From positions 1 to 64,000 of the forward strand of contig JAQVYY010000001.1 of assembly GCA_028708425.1 (NCBI GenBank): a stretch of 64,000 nt of DNA, read 5' to 3'. The DNA is from Bacteroidales bacterium. GTDB taxonomy: Bacteria > Bacteroidota > Bacteroidia > Bacteroidales > Tenuifilaceae. Shown one piece after another: positions 1 to 9,582 of this stretch. The first letter of the stretch is position 1, and each line of letters opens with the position of its first letter. Below the pieces are notes generated by a model that was not told where the DNA came from, did no database searches, and saw nothing but the letters and a program-made list of their open reading frames with translations. The position numbers were made by a program, and so were the translations under genes.

Positions 1-2
1 TG

Positions 3-128
3 CTGAAGCAGAACAACGGGTCTCAAACCATGTCCCTGCCCACCAACGATCTGGAAACAGGCGTCTACCTAGTTCGCCTGACCGATCTGCAGGGCACGCA
101 GACCATTGTTAAGGTTGTAAAAGAGTAG
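3..128 (+). CDS. C-terminal end of a T9SS cargo protein (type A sorting domain), truncated by window start
   Basis: Reading frame LKQNNGSQTMSLPTNDLETGVYLVRLTDLQGTQTIVKVVKE* matches the GVYLVRL...KVVK ending of T9SS sorting domains. Confidence 0.8.
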   Translation: MKQNNGSQTMSLPTNDLETGVYLVRLTDLQGTQTIVKVVKE

Positions 129-148
129 ACTACTCTAAGTATATTTAA

Positions 149-174
149 CTAAGGCAGGTTTAAACCTGCCTTAG
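149..174 (+). terminator. Rho-independent terminator
   Basis: Perfect palindrome CTAAGGCAGGTTTAAACCTGCCTTAG followed by TTTTTT. Confidence 0.85.
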
Positions 175-351
175 TTTTTTGCGCCTTTTTTTGAAATAGG
201 GAGCGTATCCCTATGTGAACCAGTATATGTTGGCTTAAAATTGCTAAAACACTCGGTTTAGAGCGGATTTTGCAAAGCCGAGTACCATATTATAAGTGTT
301 GACAAGATTTTAGTTTATCGATTACGGTTTGCCTCCTACTTTTTACACCAA

Positions 352-1263
352 CTATCTTACCAACCTCAATCCCAATTTTCCTCCATAATCATAAGCCTCT
401 TGGTACTCCATCAAATCTAATCTTTTGCTTATCTCCTTGTAATCAAAAGCCTTGTGACAAGGATAGTATTGGCTCATTAGATTGACTAACACATCTGCCG
501 ACAGTTCCCGCTTAGTAAACTCCAGAACCCCTTTAGTATCTTCCAATCCCCCAGGCAGCATCATATGCCTAATCAGTAAACCTCTATAGGCTATATTCCT
601 ATCATCCACTTTTAGTCCACCTACCTGCCTATCCATCTCTATCATAGCCTCTTTAGCCCGCTCAGGATAATCGACAACCTTCGAATACCTCTTTCCAAAC
701 CCGGCAGAAGAGTATTTAAAGTCGGGCATATAAATATCTATCACCCCTTCCAAAAGCCTCAAAGTCTCCACGCTCTCGTAACCACCACAATTATATACAA
801 TCGGCAGCTTCAATCCATTTTGAGCAGCTAAACAGATAGCCTCCACAATATTGGGTACAAAGTGGGTAGGAGTAACTAAATTGATATTATGACAGCCATA
901 CTGATTTTGCAATGCCAACATCATACGAGCCAATTTCTCGTTAGACACTGTCTCCCCTTCACCATAAGCACTCAGCTCATAGTTTTGACAATAGACACAG
1001 CTCAAATTGCAGTATCCAAAAAATATTGTTCCAGAACCCCTCTGCCCTACAAGAACTCTCTCTTCGCCCAAATGGGGTGTATGGCTCGATACTATAGCCC
1101 TATGGTTTGCTCTACATACACCTACCTCCTCCATCCTATTTACCCCACATGCATGAGGGCATAGATTGCAATTAGTAATATGCTTTTTAGCCTCTACTAC
1201 TTTTTTCGGTAAATCTTCTTTTCCTAATCTCTTCAGATAGCTGGGTTCAATATACATTCTCAC
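352..1263 (-). CDS. Radical SAM protein, PflX-like (pyruvate-formate-lyase-activating-enzyme-like)
   Basis: CNLSCVYCQNYE CxxxCxxC radical SAM motif and N-terminal Cys-rich CNLCPHACGVNR. Confidence 0.85.
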   Translation of the reverse strand: MRMYIEPSYLKRLGKEDLPKKVVEAKKHITNCNLCPHACGVNRMEEVGVCRANHRAIVSSHTPHLGEERVLVGQRGSGTIFFGYCNLSCVYCQNYELSAYGEGETVSNEKLARMMLALQNQYGCHNINLVTPTHFVPNIVEAICLAAQNGLKLPIVYNCGGYESVETLRLLEGVIDIYMPDFKYSSAGFGKRYSKVVDYPERAKEAMIEMDRQVGGLKVDDRNIAYRGLLIRHMMLPGGLEDTKGVLEFTKRELSADVLVNLMSQYYPCHKAFDYKEISKRLDLMEYQEAYDYGGKLGLRLVR

Positions 1264-1403
1264 TTTCCTCTCTTTTTAGGTTTATACTCTTTGGTTGCTA
1301 TCGCTTGTTCAAAAAACTGTTCTTTACTGTTGATTATCCTCCCCTTGCTAGTGTAGATTTTTATTTTAACCGCTCTTTTTGCTTTCTTTTAGGGGCAGAC
1401 GAA

Positions 1404-1511
1404 TTAATCCCAATTATTAAGAAGAATAATTGGGGTCTTCGATAACGACTATGTTGGGGTAACCCGCATTTGCATTCATCTTTAATATATTTGATGAATA
1501 ATGCGGGTCTA
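1404..1511 (-). repeat. Palindromic intergenic element, copy 1 (modules IV and I, internal modules rearranged)
   Basis: TTAATCCCAATTATT...AATAATTGGGG...GGGGTAACCCGCATTTGCATTCATC...GATGAATAATGCGGGT. Confidence 0.85.
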
Positions 1512-1648
1512 ATATCCAATACGATGGACTCACAATCATAGTTTCCATTCCGGTTAAAAACTTTACCCGAAGTACATCGTCAACGACCAACGGTAAGAGG
1601 ATATACCTCTTCTAATACCACTTTATAGCGAGTTGGTGGATGCAAACC
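1512..1648 (-). pseudogene. Fragment of a second 5-formyltetrahydrofolate cyclo-ligase gene
   Basis: Minus-strand translation VCIHQLAIKWY*KRYILLPLVVDDVLRVKFLTGMETMIVSPSYWI aligns without gaps to VCTHQFVKKWHKEKTILLPLVVGEVLELKVFSGMQTMVVGPSFGI of the intact gene at 3615..4157. Confidence 0.85.
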
Positions 1649-1651
1649 TAA

Positions 1652-1699
1652 TTAACCCGTGTTTGCCATCTTTTATAAGTTTGATGAATAAAGCGGGAT
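1652..1699 (+). repeat. Palindromic intergenic element, copy 1b (module I only, degenerate)
   Basis: TTAACCCGTGTTTGCCATCTTTTATAAGTTTGATGAATAAAGCGGGA. Confidence 0.65.
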
Positions 1700-1831
1700 A
1701 GTATGCAAAGGGTCAAGTAGAAGAATTAAACAAAAACACAAATATTTCTCTAATTTACCATTAATAAAAGTTGCATTAATTTTCAAACCACCATATATTT
1801 GTTAATATATGTTAATATAAAATAGAATATT

Positions 1832-3454
1832 ATGAAAACAAATTGCAAAAAAGTGAAATGGTTAATACTATTTTCTTTACTATTAGTGGCATTGGGGTGT
1901 AATAAAGATGATGACCCTATCGTTGACGAGCCAGAAATGCTAAACGGTATTTCCAGTGATGATTTGGAGGCTTATGAAGGAGATCTAGGCTTAATCATCA
2001 ATACCAGAAGCTTGGTAAAAAAAGGCTATAATCCTTCAAAAATTATTCTTACCACAGATGCAAATCAAGGTGATTATAATCAGGAGTTGGATGTGCATCC
2101 TTTTACCAATATTGCACAGATCAAGCTTTCTGCCGAAGATTTATCCGATGCTGCTGAGGAAGAGCTTAGAAATGGTATTGGGTTGGAGATTGAGATACAA
2201 GATGACTCGGGTAATGAGATTATTTCTGTATCCTATAGTAAAAAGTCTTTTGAAGAAGGTGATAATCAAATTATTATAAGTGCAACCGCTTTAAATTATA
2301 TAGTGTGTGACCTAAATTTTGCTGAAAATATGCATTACTATATACAACCGGTTAATGCCAATGGTGAATATGACAATAAGATTGCCCTTAAACCATCGTC
2401 TGCCGGTGCTAACGAAATAAGGTTAATGGAGTTTGGTTCGTTGTTTAAACCAGAAAATACACACCAGCAATTTTTAATACATAAATTTGAAGAAGAAGAA
2501 AATGTATTCGCTTTTTATTCAGCCGAGACTAAAAATTATATTAGAATAGGTCTTGAAACTAGAGAAATTGCACAATCGGGTATTTATAATTTCGATACGC
2601 ATAGCCCTGAAACATTAGATGCTGATTTCAAATTTTTAATTAAGAAAGATGGTGCAAACGGCTTATATACAATTAGTCGAGCCGAAAATGATACGCCATT
2701 ACGTCGTGTTAATAACGATGGTACAATTAATTGGGGTATAAATGGCTCTGGTGCTGTACAATATTTTAGAATTATTTGCCTCGATATAGACTGGGAAACA
2801 ACACAGCTAAGCACAGAATATTTTCAACCCATTTTGCCCGCAGCTGAAACCTCATTTGGTTTTAATAGCACGCTTAGGAATTGTGGTTCAGGAACCTTAG
2901 AACAACAGGTAGGTATAGAGCGAGAGGTTACTACCACATTTACCAGCTCATTTTCAGAAACTGTAGGGTTTTCTAGTAGAGAAACAAAAAGTGTTAACGT
3001 TACTGTGAGTGCAACGGCCGAAGCTAGCTTCTTTGGGACAGGTGGATCTGTAACTTCCGAAGTTTCTGCAGGACTTGAAGTGACAACTATGGCAAGTACA
3101 ACAACAACTGTTTCTAAAGAGCGGACAGTGTCTGAAACAAAAACCTTCTTTTCAAACAGAACGGTAACAGTACTTCCAGGTACCGCATCCCTTGTATATG
3201 ACGCATATCAAACCTATTCCAATGTAAAGGTTCCCTATGTAAAACGATTAAGATTTAGAGGCAATCTTTCCGAAACGGTTGGGGCTCTTTCGGGGCACGA
3301 AATTGCAACGCAGCTTGAAATGGCAAACTTTACGGGAATTATTACAGAGATTGGTGACGACTACGTTGAAGCAACCTTACGCGGAAACATGGTTTTAGAC
3401 AACATTGTGGATACCCAGACAGAAGTAAGAGATGTTGAAGCGAATTGTGATTAA
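1832..3454 (+). CDS. Secreted lipoprotein with aerolysin/ETX-MTX2-like beta pore-forming region
   Basis: SPII lipobox (LLVALGCNKDDD); Ser/Thr-rich amphipathic strands TTTFTSSFSETVGFSSRETKSVNVTVSATAEASFFGTGGSVTSEVSAGLEVTTMASTTTTVSKERTVSETKTFFSNRTVTVLPG. Confidence 0.7.
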   Translation: MKTNCKKVKWLILFSLLLVALGCNKDDDPIVDEPEMLNGISSDDLEAYEGDLGLIINTRSLVKKGYNPSKIILTTDANQGDYNQELDVHPFTNIAQIKLSAEDLSDAAEEELRNGIGLEIEIQDDSGNEIISVSYSKKSFEEGDNQIIISATALNYIVCDLNFAENMHYYIQPVNANGEYDNKIALKPSSAGANEIRLMEFGSLFKPENTHQQFLIHKFEEEENVFAFYSAETKNYIRIGLETREIAQSGIYNFDTHSPETLDADFKFLIKKDGANGLYTISRAENDTPLRRVNNDGTINWGINGSGAVQYFRIICLDIDWETTQLSTEYFQPILPAAETSFGFNSTLRNCGSGTLEQQVGIEREVTTTFTSSFSETVGFSSRETKSVNVTVSATAEASFFGTGGSVTSEVSAGLEVTTMASTTTTVSKERTVSETKTFFSNRTVTVLPGTASLVYDAYQTYSNVKVPYVKRLRFRGNLSETVGALSGHEIATQLEMANFTGIITEIGDDYVEATLRGNMVLDNIVDTQTEVRDVEANCD

Positions 3455-3469
3455 TTTCTTTTTGCAAGC

Positions 3470-3618
3470 TAACCCGCATTAGTCATCAAATTTGTTAAAG
3501 ATGAATGTAAATGCGGGTTCCCCCGACTTAGTTGAGCCCAATTTTGGGTAACAAAATTGGTTGGGAGACTTAGTCGCTGTAGGAGACAGTAATTATTCGA
3601 ATGAATAATTGGGGCTAA
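3470..3618 (+). repeat. Palindromic intergenic element, copy 2 (full length)
   Basis: TAACCCGCATTAGTCATC...GGGGCTAA with all four hairpin modules. Confidence 0.92.
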
Positions 3619-4157
3619 GGCGTAACAACCATATCCATGGGGATATCAAACGAGTCGGTGGGAACTTTCTCTACCATCTGAAAGTTGAAACAAACCCCAA
3701 CCTTTAGTATCACGTTTTTATTTAAAAGCTTATCGTAATAGCCCTTGCCACGACCCATTCTGTTGCCCGAGGCATCGAAGGCCACACCAGGAATTATGGC
3801 AAAGTCGATGGGTTCGTTTTTATAGTTAGCCCCGTTTTGGGGTTCTAAAATACCGAATGATGGCCCCACAACCATAGTTTGCATTCCTGAAAACACTTTT
3901 AGCTCCAATACTTCTCCAACAACTAAGGGTAGAAGGATTGTCTTCTCCTTGTGCCACTTTTTTACGAATTGGTGGGTGCAAACCTCATCGGGCATCGACC
4001 AGTATGCTAAAACCGTTTTAGCTTGTTTAAAGGCTTCTAAACCTTCAGTTTTAGAGAAAATCTTAGCTGAGTCGCGTAGCATCTCTTCGGCGTTAGCCTG
4101 TTTTTTTAGGTCGCGAATATGCTTGCGTAATGCTGTTTTTTGTTCGCTTATATTCAT
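3615..4157 (-). CDS. fthC: 5-formyltetrahydrofolate cyclo-ligase
   Basis: GVAFDASGNRMGRGKGYYDKLL family motif; ~180 aa. Confidence 0.9.
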   Translation of the reverse strand: MNISEQKTALRKHIRDLKKQANAEEMLRDSAKIFSKTEGLEAFKQAKTVLAYWSMPDEVCTHQFVKKWHKEKTILLPLVVGEVLELKVFSGMQTMVVGPSFGILEPQNGANYKNEPIDFAIIPGVAFDASGNRMGRGKGYYDKLLNKNVILKVGVCFNFQMVEKVPTDSFDIPMDMVVTP

Positions 4158-4179
4158 AACATATACGTTTTTAAGTAAA

Positions 4180-7098
4180 TTACCTCTGCTTTTGGTTTAG
4201 GTAAATTGCATGTGCTGAAGGAATATACCCAGTAATGCTATTTATGTCCATTGAAAGAATTACACCGTGGAAAATGTTGTTACTATTTATTAGGTTGGTT
4301 TTATCAACTCTATAACCCCCGCTGTAACCCACCCTAAAAAGGTATGGGGTTCGTAAAAAGTTTATGTCGGCAATAATTTCAATACCAACCGAGTGCAATG
4401 CTTTTTGTTGAAGTGTAAGTCCTTGGTTAGAATTAAAGTATGCCGACTGCCAAGCATTATCGGAAAATATGTTGCCAATTAATCGTTTTATGTAGGCAAT
4501 GGGGCCAATGGCTAAATCGGGGTATATAATGGGGAAAGTGTAATCGGCAGTGAGTAAATTATGTTTCTTTATTGGCGATGTTTTGTACCCGCGAGCTGTT
4601 GTGTACTGTAAACTGCGTATGTATTTAGCTTCTTTTTGAAATAAAGCGCTAAAGCCAATGAGCAGGCTGTGATTACTGCCAACTCCAGGAAGATAACCCC
4701 AGGTTCTGACCTGAGTAATTGGGCCAAATATATTGCTGCTGAAAACAGGTTCCAACCTGCTCATATTGAACTGAAAACCCAGTCGTGGCCGAATGTCGCG
4801 AGTTGCCATACGGCTTAAAGCGTAAAACGATATGTAGGGAGCAACGTTTGCCTGCCATTTTTGGTAGTCGTTTGCCTCATTGTTCCAGTGCCAATTATTG
4901 TTATACAGAAGTTGCAAACCCGCATTTACCCTCGAAATTATGTTCCCCGATGATACGATGTAAGGAACATCGACCCGTAAATTAGCCCTAAATAGCGGCC
5001 TGTTTGTTTCTGAGAACAGTGTATATTCGTTTGGTTTTCCTACGGCTGTGCTATATTGGTTTCCGTAGCTAACGCCAGCCCTAATTTTTGGGTACCATTT
5101 TAACCATTCTGCATGGGCGTGTATACCATGAGTCTTACTATACGAGTAGCCAACACTTGTAACTAAAGAGCTCGTTAAATTTTGCGATAGAATGGTTGCC
5201 CCAGGGTATAGTTCAACTAACCCTGAACTTACATCGCTCGGATTAAAGTAAATGGGAGCCCAGCTGTGGAAGTTAAACAAATTCCTAAGGTTGGAGTACT
5301 TAGAAATCGTCGTATCGGTTGCGCTACTTGCTGTAATATCCTTACTGTTAAAAACGCTAAGCGTTACCGAATCGATGGGATAATATGGTCTTGTCTTTTC
5401 GAAGGTTTCTGTATTTTTAGTCTCGGAAGTGTTAACCCTGACAGGAAGAGAACCTAGCGCGCTAAACGCTGAGGCTACCAAGCATTTATTGTAACTTAAA
5501 TTCCCTAAACCAAAACTTGAGTTGGAGACGGATACTAAACTATGGGTAAGTACATTAATAGCAAATACCTTTTCAATATAATTATGCGTTTTAGTAAAGT
5601 ATAGCCAGCCATTTCCGTACGCCAGATTTGCTATATCGGATAAATGTGGGCCCAATAATGTATCGGGTAGAGCCGAAATATCATTGTATCTAAGTATAAT
5701 AGCACCCTTACTGGTGGTATAACGGGCAAAAAAGGTTGTGTTTGGCCCTTTGCAAATCTCTTTTAGCTCGTACCCAGATGTAACTTTAACCTTTTGTTTA
5801 AATATACCCTGATAAGACATTGATACAATGATTTCTCGCCCATCTGGTGTGTTTGCAATGGCTAGGATAGTTGAGTCGTTATATGCTATGGGGTTAAAAT
5901 ATCGGGTTTTATCTGTTATTCTGGTTGCCTTTTGCTTATTGATGTTGTATACCCAAAGCTCCGAATAGTTTAGTTTTTCCCAACGAGGAAGCGCCCTGTA
6001 CTCGCTCCAAAGAATTAAGCTGTCGTTGTAACTAGCCCTGCTGGTCAGGTAACCTGGTTTGTACAAGGTTTCTTCGTCTTTGGTGTTTAAATCTACCTTT
6101 ATGAATCGGGGCGTTTTATCAAGCGAAGTTTTTAGTGCTATTAGCCCATGATTGGTGGTAACAAAAGGGTACTTATATTCAATGTAATTATTTTTTAACT
6201 CTTTATTTAATAAGGGAATGTTTGTTACCTCTTCATCTGAAACTTTAATACTTTTCCATATGGAATCGTTGTAGCTTAACACCTCATCAAATATTTTTTT
6301 TGTACTTAAGCCGGTCTGTTTTTTTAACGATTTTTGAAAAGGGGCAACAAGGAATGGTTTTTTCGATACATCTTTTAAGCCTTTACTCCATATGTTACTT
6401 CCGTACTTCTGGTTAACGTATCCTACCATTTGATAACCAAATTCGTAGTGATTGGGAATATGATGCTTGAATGAACCCAGCAACCATTTATCGTACTTAT
6501 ATTTTGATCCGTTATTTGTGGCAATATGTGCCAAGAGGTTTCGATAAAAATATGCGCTCTGCCCTCGGCCCCATCCCGAAAGCGCCGTTTCGGTGTAAAC
6601 TGCATCGCCCTCGAGGAACCAGCTCGGGGTAAATAGCAATTTAAATCCTATAACTTGCTGCCCCAACACTATATTTCTAAAGCGAAACTTATCCCCATAT
6701 ATTTTATCCAGCTGAACTATATGTCGAAGCTCATGTAGCGCTAGGTGTTCAAGCCATGGCACTGGGGACGCATCGAATGGGTGGGAGGATATCACCTCCA
6801 TCCGTTTTGGAGCCCAGGAAACATAACCGTTGGATAGGATTGAGTTACTGTGAAAAACCACTGGGAATTTTGATAGCGTGTGGTTAAGTGTTAGCGGTAC
6901 AGTTTTTAGCGAAGAGTTTATGTAATCGTTAAAAACGGTGGCAAGCGAATCGTTTCCCTGTGTGTAAATCAGACGAAAATCCTGACTATCTATCTGGTGC
7001 CAGCGTAAGTTAGATGGCTCTTGTCCAGTAATATAGTACTGCGAGTATGCTTGCGATGCATAGAGTAGAACTGTAAACAGCACTGTTTTTTTCCACAT
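4180..7098 (-). CDS. Large TolB/WD40-like translocation protein, exported, with C-terminal beta-barrel-like region
   Basis: 972 aa, signal peptide, repeated beta-propeller-like segments; HELRHIVQLDKIYG peptidase-like helix near N-terminus. Confidence 0.55.
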   Translation of the reverse strand: MWKKTVLFTVLLYASQAYSQYYITGQEPSNLRWHQIDSQDFRLIYTQGNDSLATVFNDYINSSLKTVPLTLNHTLSKFPVVFHSNSILSNGYVSWAPKRMEVISSHPFDASPVPWLEHLALHELRHIVQLDKIYGDKFRFRNIVLGQQVIGFKLLFTPSWFLEGDAVYTETALSGWGRGQSAYFYRNLLAHIATNNGSKYKYDKWLLGSFKHHIPNHYEFGYQMVGYVNQKYGSNIWSKGLKDVSKKPFLVAPFQKSLKKQTGLSTKKIFDEVLSYNDSIWKSIKVSDEEVTNIPLLNKELKNNYIEYKYPFVTTNHGLIALKTSLDKTPRFIKVDLNTKDEETLYKPGYLTSRASYNDSLILWSEYRALPRWEKLNYSELWVYNINKQKATRITDKTRYFNPIAYNDSTILAIANTPDGREIIVSMSYQGIFKQKVKVTSGYELKEICKGPNTTFFARYTTSKGAIILRYNDISALPDTLLGPHLSDIANLAYGNGWLYFTKTHNYIEKVFAINVLTHSLVSVSNSSFGLGNLSYNKCLVASAFSALGSLPVRVNTSETKNTETFEKTRPYYPIDSVTLSVFNSKDITASSATDTTISKYSNLRNLFNFHSWAPIYFNPSDVSSGLVELYPGATILSQNLTSSLVTSVGYSYSKTHGIHAHAEWLKWYPKIRAGVSYGNQYSTAVGKPNEYTLFSETNRPLFRANLRVDVPYIVSSGNIISRVNAGLQLLYNNNWHWNNEANDYQKWQANVAPYISFYALSRMATRDIRPRLGFQFNMSRLEPVFSSNIFGPITQVRTWGYLPGVGSNHSLLIGFSALFQKEAKYIRSLQYTTARGYKTSPIKKHNLLTADYTFPIIYPDLAIGPIAYIKRLIGNIFSDNAWQSAYFNSNQGLTLQQKALHSVGIEIIADINFLRTPYLFRVGYSGGYRVDKTNLINSNNIFHGVILSMDINSITGYIPSAHAIYLNQKQR

Positions 7099-7100
7099 TA

Positions 7101-8366
7101 CTAAAGCTTTACAATTTTATCGGTAAAGGTAAAATTTTTGGCTGCCACTTTTAGAATATAAATCCCGGTTGAAAAGTTTTGCAAATTATAATGGTAAGTG
7201 CTATTTGGCACCATGTGAGTAGGTTTATTTAGCATAATGGAGCCAGTTTGACTGACAAGTGATACCTCTACATTTGTATTCCTATCGCCCCTATAATCGA
7301 GGGTTAATATATTGCTAACGGGATTTGTGAAACCAACTATTTGGGATGAATTAACCTCTGGTTTTGGGCTAGAAAGCAGTTCGGTATCGGCGTAAATACT
7401 CATTACCACGGGCAGATGGTCGGACATATTGTATAGCGCATCAATAACCTCTGTAGGTAAAGTTGTGTTTGTAGGGTTTATTAATGATTCGTTAAGCCTA
7501 TTGCCATCCTGCCCAAATGCCCAGTAAGAATCCTTTACGTAGGTAACCCCTTTGCTTCCCTCCATAATAGGCTTTGAGGCTAAAATAAAATCGAACCGAT
7601 CATCCATACCACCCCCCGAATGGCATCCTCCCGAAGTGTGGGTCGATTGCGTGTGGTAGGCGGCGTAACTCTCGTTATCGTGCCAATAGCCCACCCTATT
7701 TATTGGGTCAACTAGCTGAACCCCTGAGCTGGTTGGTTGTAAAAAACTTTGAAAAGCAGGTTCGGAACCGTAGTATACGTTTAAATCGCCCATTAAAAAG
7801 ATATTGCCCTTAATATTGTAGTTTTGAATGTACCTCATAATTTTCTCGCTGGCTGTTTTTCGAGCTTCGCGTTCGTCGCTGCCATTACCTGCTTTTAAAT
7901 GCGTTACAATGCAGGTTATAAAAACTGTATCGGTGTTTTGAAGGTTGTCGGATTTGTAGTAAAGTTGGTACACATCGGTAATTCGGGGCGATGTTAAAAT
8001 ATACGATTGTGATTTTAACGCCAGTTTCTCCGAGTTATAGTATAGCATATTTACTATATATGAACCTGTATAATTCGCTCTTTTATAATAGCCTACACCA
8101 TCTGTATTCAATGCATTGTTTAAGAGCTTGTCGGTACTGGCCGGGCTACCATTCATTTCGTTTACCGTAAATATATCGGGCTTATAAAACGAGGTAATGG
8201 TTTTTAGGTACTCGTTTTTATCTTCCACATTGTTATTCCACACAGTACACCAATCTGTAATCTTGTCGTAATAAAGCAGGTTGTATTGCATTATTTTTAG
8301 AGAATCGCCCGCAAACGATGTGAGTACAACAATTAACAGTAAGTATAATGAGACAAGTTTCTTCAT
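7101..8366 (-). CDS. Endonuclease/exonuclease/phosphatase family protein with T9SS sorting domain
   Basis: EEP motifs (NEMNGS, GDLNVYYG, SDHLPVVM) and C-terminal NPVSNILTL...GIYILKV..TDKIVKL. Confidence 0.85.
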   Translation of the reverse strand: MKKLVSLYLLLIVVLTSFAGDSLKIMQYNLLYYDKITDWCTVWNNNVEDKNEYLKTITSFYKPDIFTVNEMNGSPASTDKLLNNALNTDGVGYYKRANYTGSYIVNMLYYNSEKLALKSQSYILTSPRITDVYQLYYKSDNLQNTDTVFITCIVTHLKAGNGSDEREARKTASEKIMRYIQNYNIKGNIFLMGDLNVYYGSEPAFQSFLQPTSSGVQLVDPINRVGYWHDNESYAAYHTQSTHTSGGCHSGGGMDDRFDFILASKPIMEGSKGVTYVKDSYWAFGQDGNRLNESLINPTNTTLPTEVIDALYNMSDHLPVVMSIYADTELLSSPKPEVNSSQIVGFTNPVSNILTLDYRGDRNTNVEVSLVSQTGSIMLNKPTHMVPNSTYHYNLQNFSTGIYILKVAAKNFTFTDKIVKL

Positions 8367-8569
8367 GTAGCTGGTTTTTACGTTACCGAATTACAAATAA
8401 ATAGCAGCTTGCTGATTAAATTATTACGCTACTGCTTGTAGAATGAATAGCAAAGAAAGACAAATATTGTGTGGTTTCCTGAACCAATTATTTTAACTAA
8501 TTTACTAAGGTTATGCAAGGCGATTTAAAGTGGCTTTCGTAATCAATCTTTAAAATAGATTGTATTGAA

Positions 8570-8621
8570 TTAACCCCAATTATATTCATCTTTAATAAAT
8601 TTGATGAATAATACGGGCTAA
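8570..8621 (-). repeat. Palindromic intergenic element, copy 3 (short form)
   Basis: TTAACCCCAATTATATTCATCTTTAATAAATTTGATGAATAATACGGGCTAA. Confidence 0.85.
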
Positions 8622-8629
8622 ACGAAGCG

Positions 8630-8971
8630 TTACCCTCCAGCTTTTTTCGAGTTTTTGTAACCAAGTTCGTGTAGAATAGAAATTATCCTGTCGCGAAACT
8701 CGCCCTGTATCATAATATCACCATCCTTTACCGTTCCGCCAACGCCACATCGGGTTTTGATGGTTTTTGCCAGCTCTTTCATCTCATTTTCATCACCAAC
8801 AAAGCCCTCAATTACAGAAACAGGTTTTCCGCCCCTATGCTTTTTCTCGAGCCATACCCTTAGCACTTGCTGCGAAGGTTTAATAGATTCATTGATATCA
8901 TCTTCCTCCTCGGGCTTATAGTCGGGATTTGTTGAGTAGGCAAACTTCAGCTTATCTTTCCAATCGTTCAT
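8630..8971 (-). CDS. SUI1/eIF1-like translation factor (YciH family)
   Basis: KHRGGKPVSVIEGFVG...IKTRCGVGGTVKDGDIMIQGEFRDRI. Confidence 0.9.
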   Translation of the reverse strand: MNDWKDKLKFAYSTNPDYKPEEEDDINESIKPSQQVLRVWLEKKHRGGKPVSVIEGFVGDENEMKELAKTIKTRCGVGGTVKDGDIMIQGEFRDRIISILHELGYKNSKKAGG

Positions 8972-9154
8972 TTTGTGTATTTTATAGATTTTTGTATTTT
9001 CTTCAAAGCCTCGCCAGCTTTATGCTGTTAGCAAATATACGATAGAGTTGGAAGCCTTGCAATGTTTACTGTCGGCAAAATCTATCTCAATTCAACAATA
9101 AAGGGGGATTACCGAAAGGTGCTGTGTATGTTTTTGTCCTTTATACTAACAACA

Positions 9155-9187
9155 AACCCCTGTAAATGGTTTAATTTACAGGGGTTA
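9155..9187 (-). terminator. Terminator downstream of tRNA-Arg
   Basis: ACCCCTGTAAAT..ATTTACAGGGGT hairpin just 3' of the minus-strand tRNA. Confidence 0.65.
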
Positions 9188-9192
9188 AAAGT

Positions 9193-9262
9193 AGCCCCAC
9201 CAAGAATCGAACTTGGATCTACGGTTTAGGAAACCGCTATTCTATCCATTGAACTATGGGGC
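9193..9262 (-). tRNA. tRNA-Arg (anticodon CCU)
   Basis: GCCCCAT...GCGGTTTCCTAAACCGT...GATCCAAGTTCGATTCTTGG...GTGGGGC cloverleaf; loop TTCCTAA gives anticodon CCT. Confidence 0.92.
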
Positions 9263-9582
9263 CAGAATAGGGTTGCAAAAGTAAACCTTTTTTACTTTCG
9301 TAGCAAATAAAAAGTATGCGAGTTAATCCAAATTCGTTAGAACCATAGAGTAGGTAAACTTTTTTTGTGTATTATTTGGGTGAATGTGTCTATGCTTTTA
9401 ACTTTTTTCGTAACAAAGAGACTTTTTTTATTAACACTATATTTCATTAGTTTCGTTGCTTTACCCAATAACCGCATCCTGCTAAGCTCAAAAAATTTCA
9501 AAATAAATTAACCTCATATACCCTACAAGTCAAAGAGTTTTTCAATATTTGTAGGAGAAATTCTTCATTCAAACAAAATAGT

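Noticed and set aside
889-1164. 91-aa plus-strand ORF antisense to the radical SAM gene
   Set aside because: Lies wholly inside a well-supported gene on the other strand and has no recognisable domain; the same reasoning applies to most small ORFs nested inside long genes in the track.
9193-9262. tRNA-Arg as an integration site for a genomic island
   Set aside because: No integrase, no direct repeat of the tRNA 3' end found nearby, and the flanking genes are conserved-type housekeeping.
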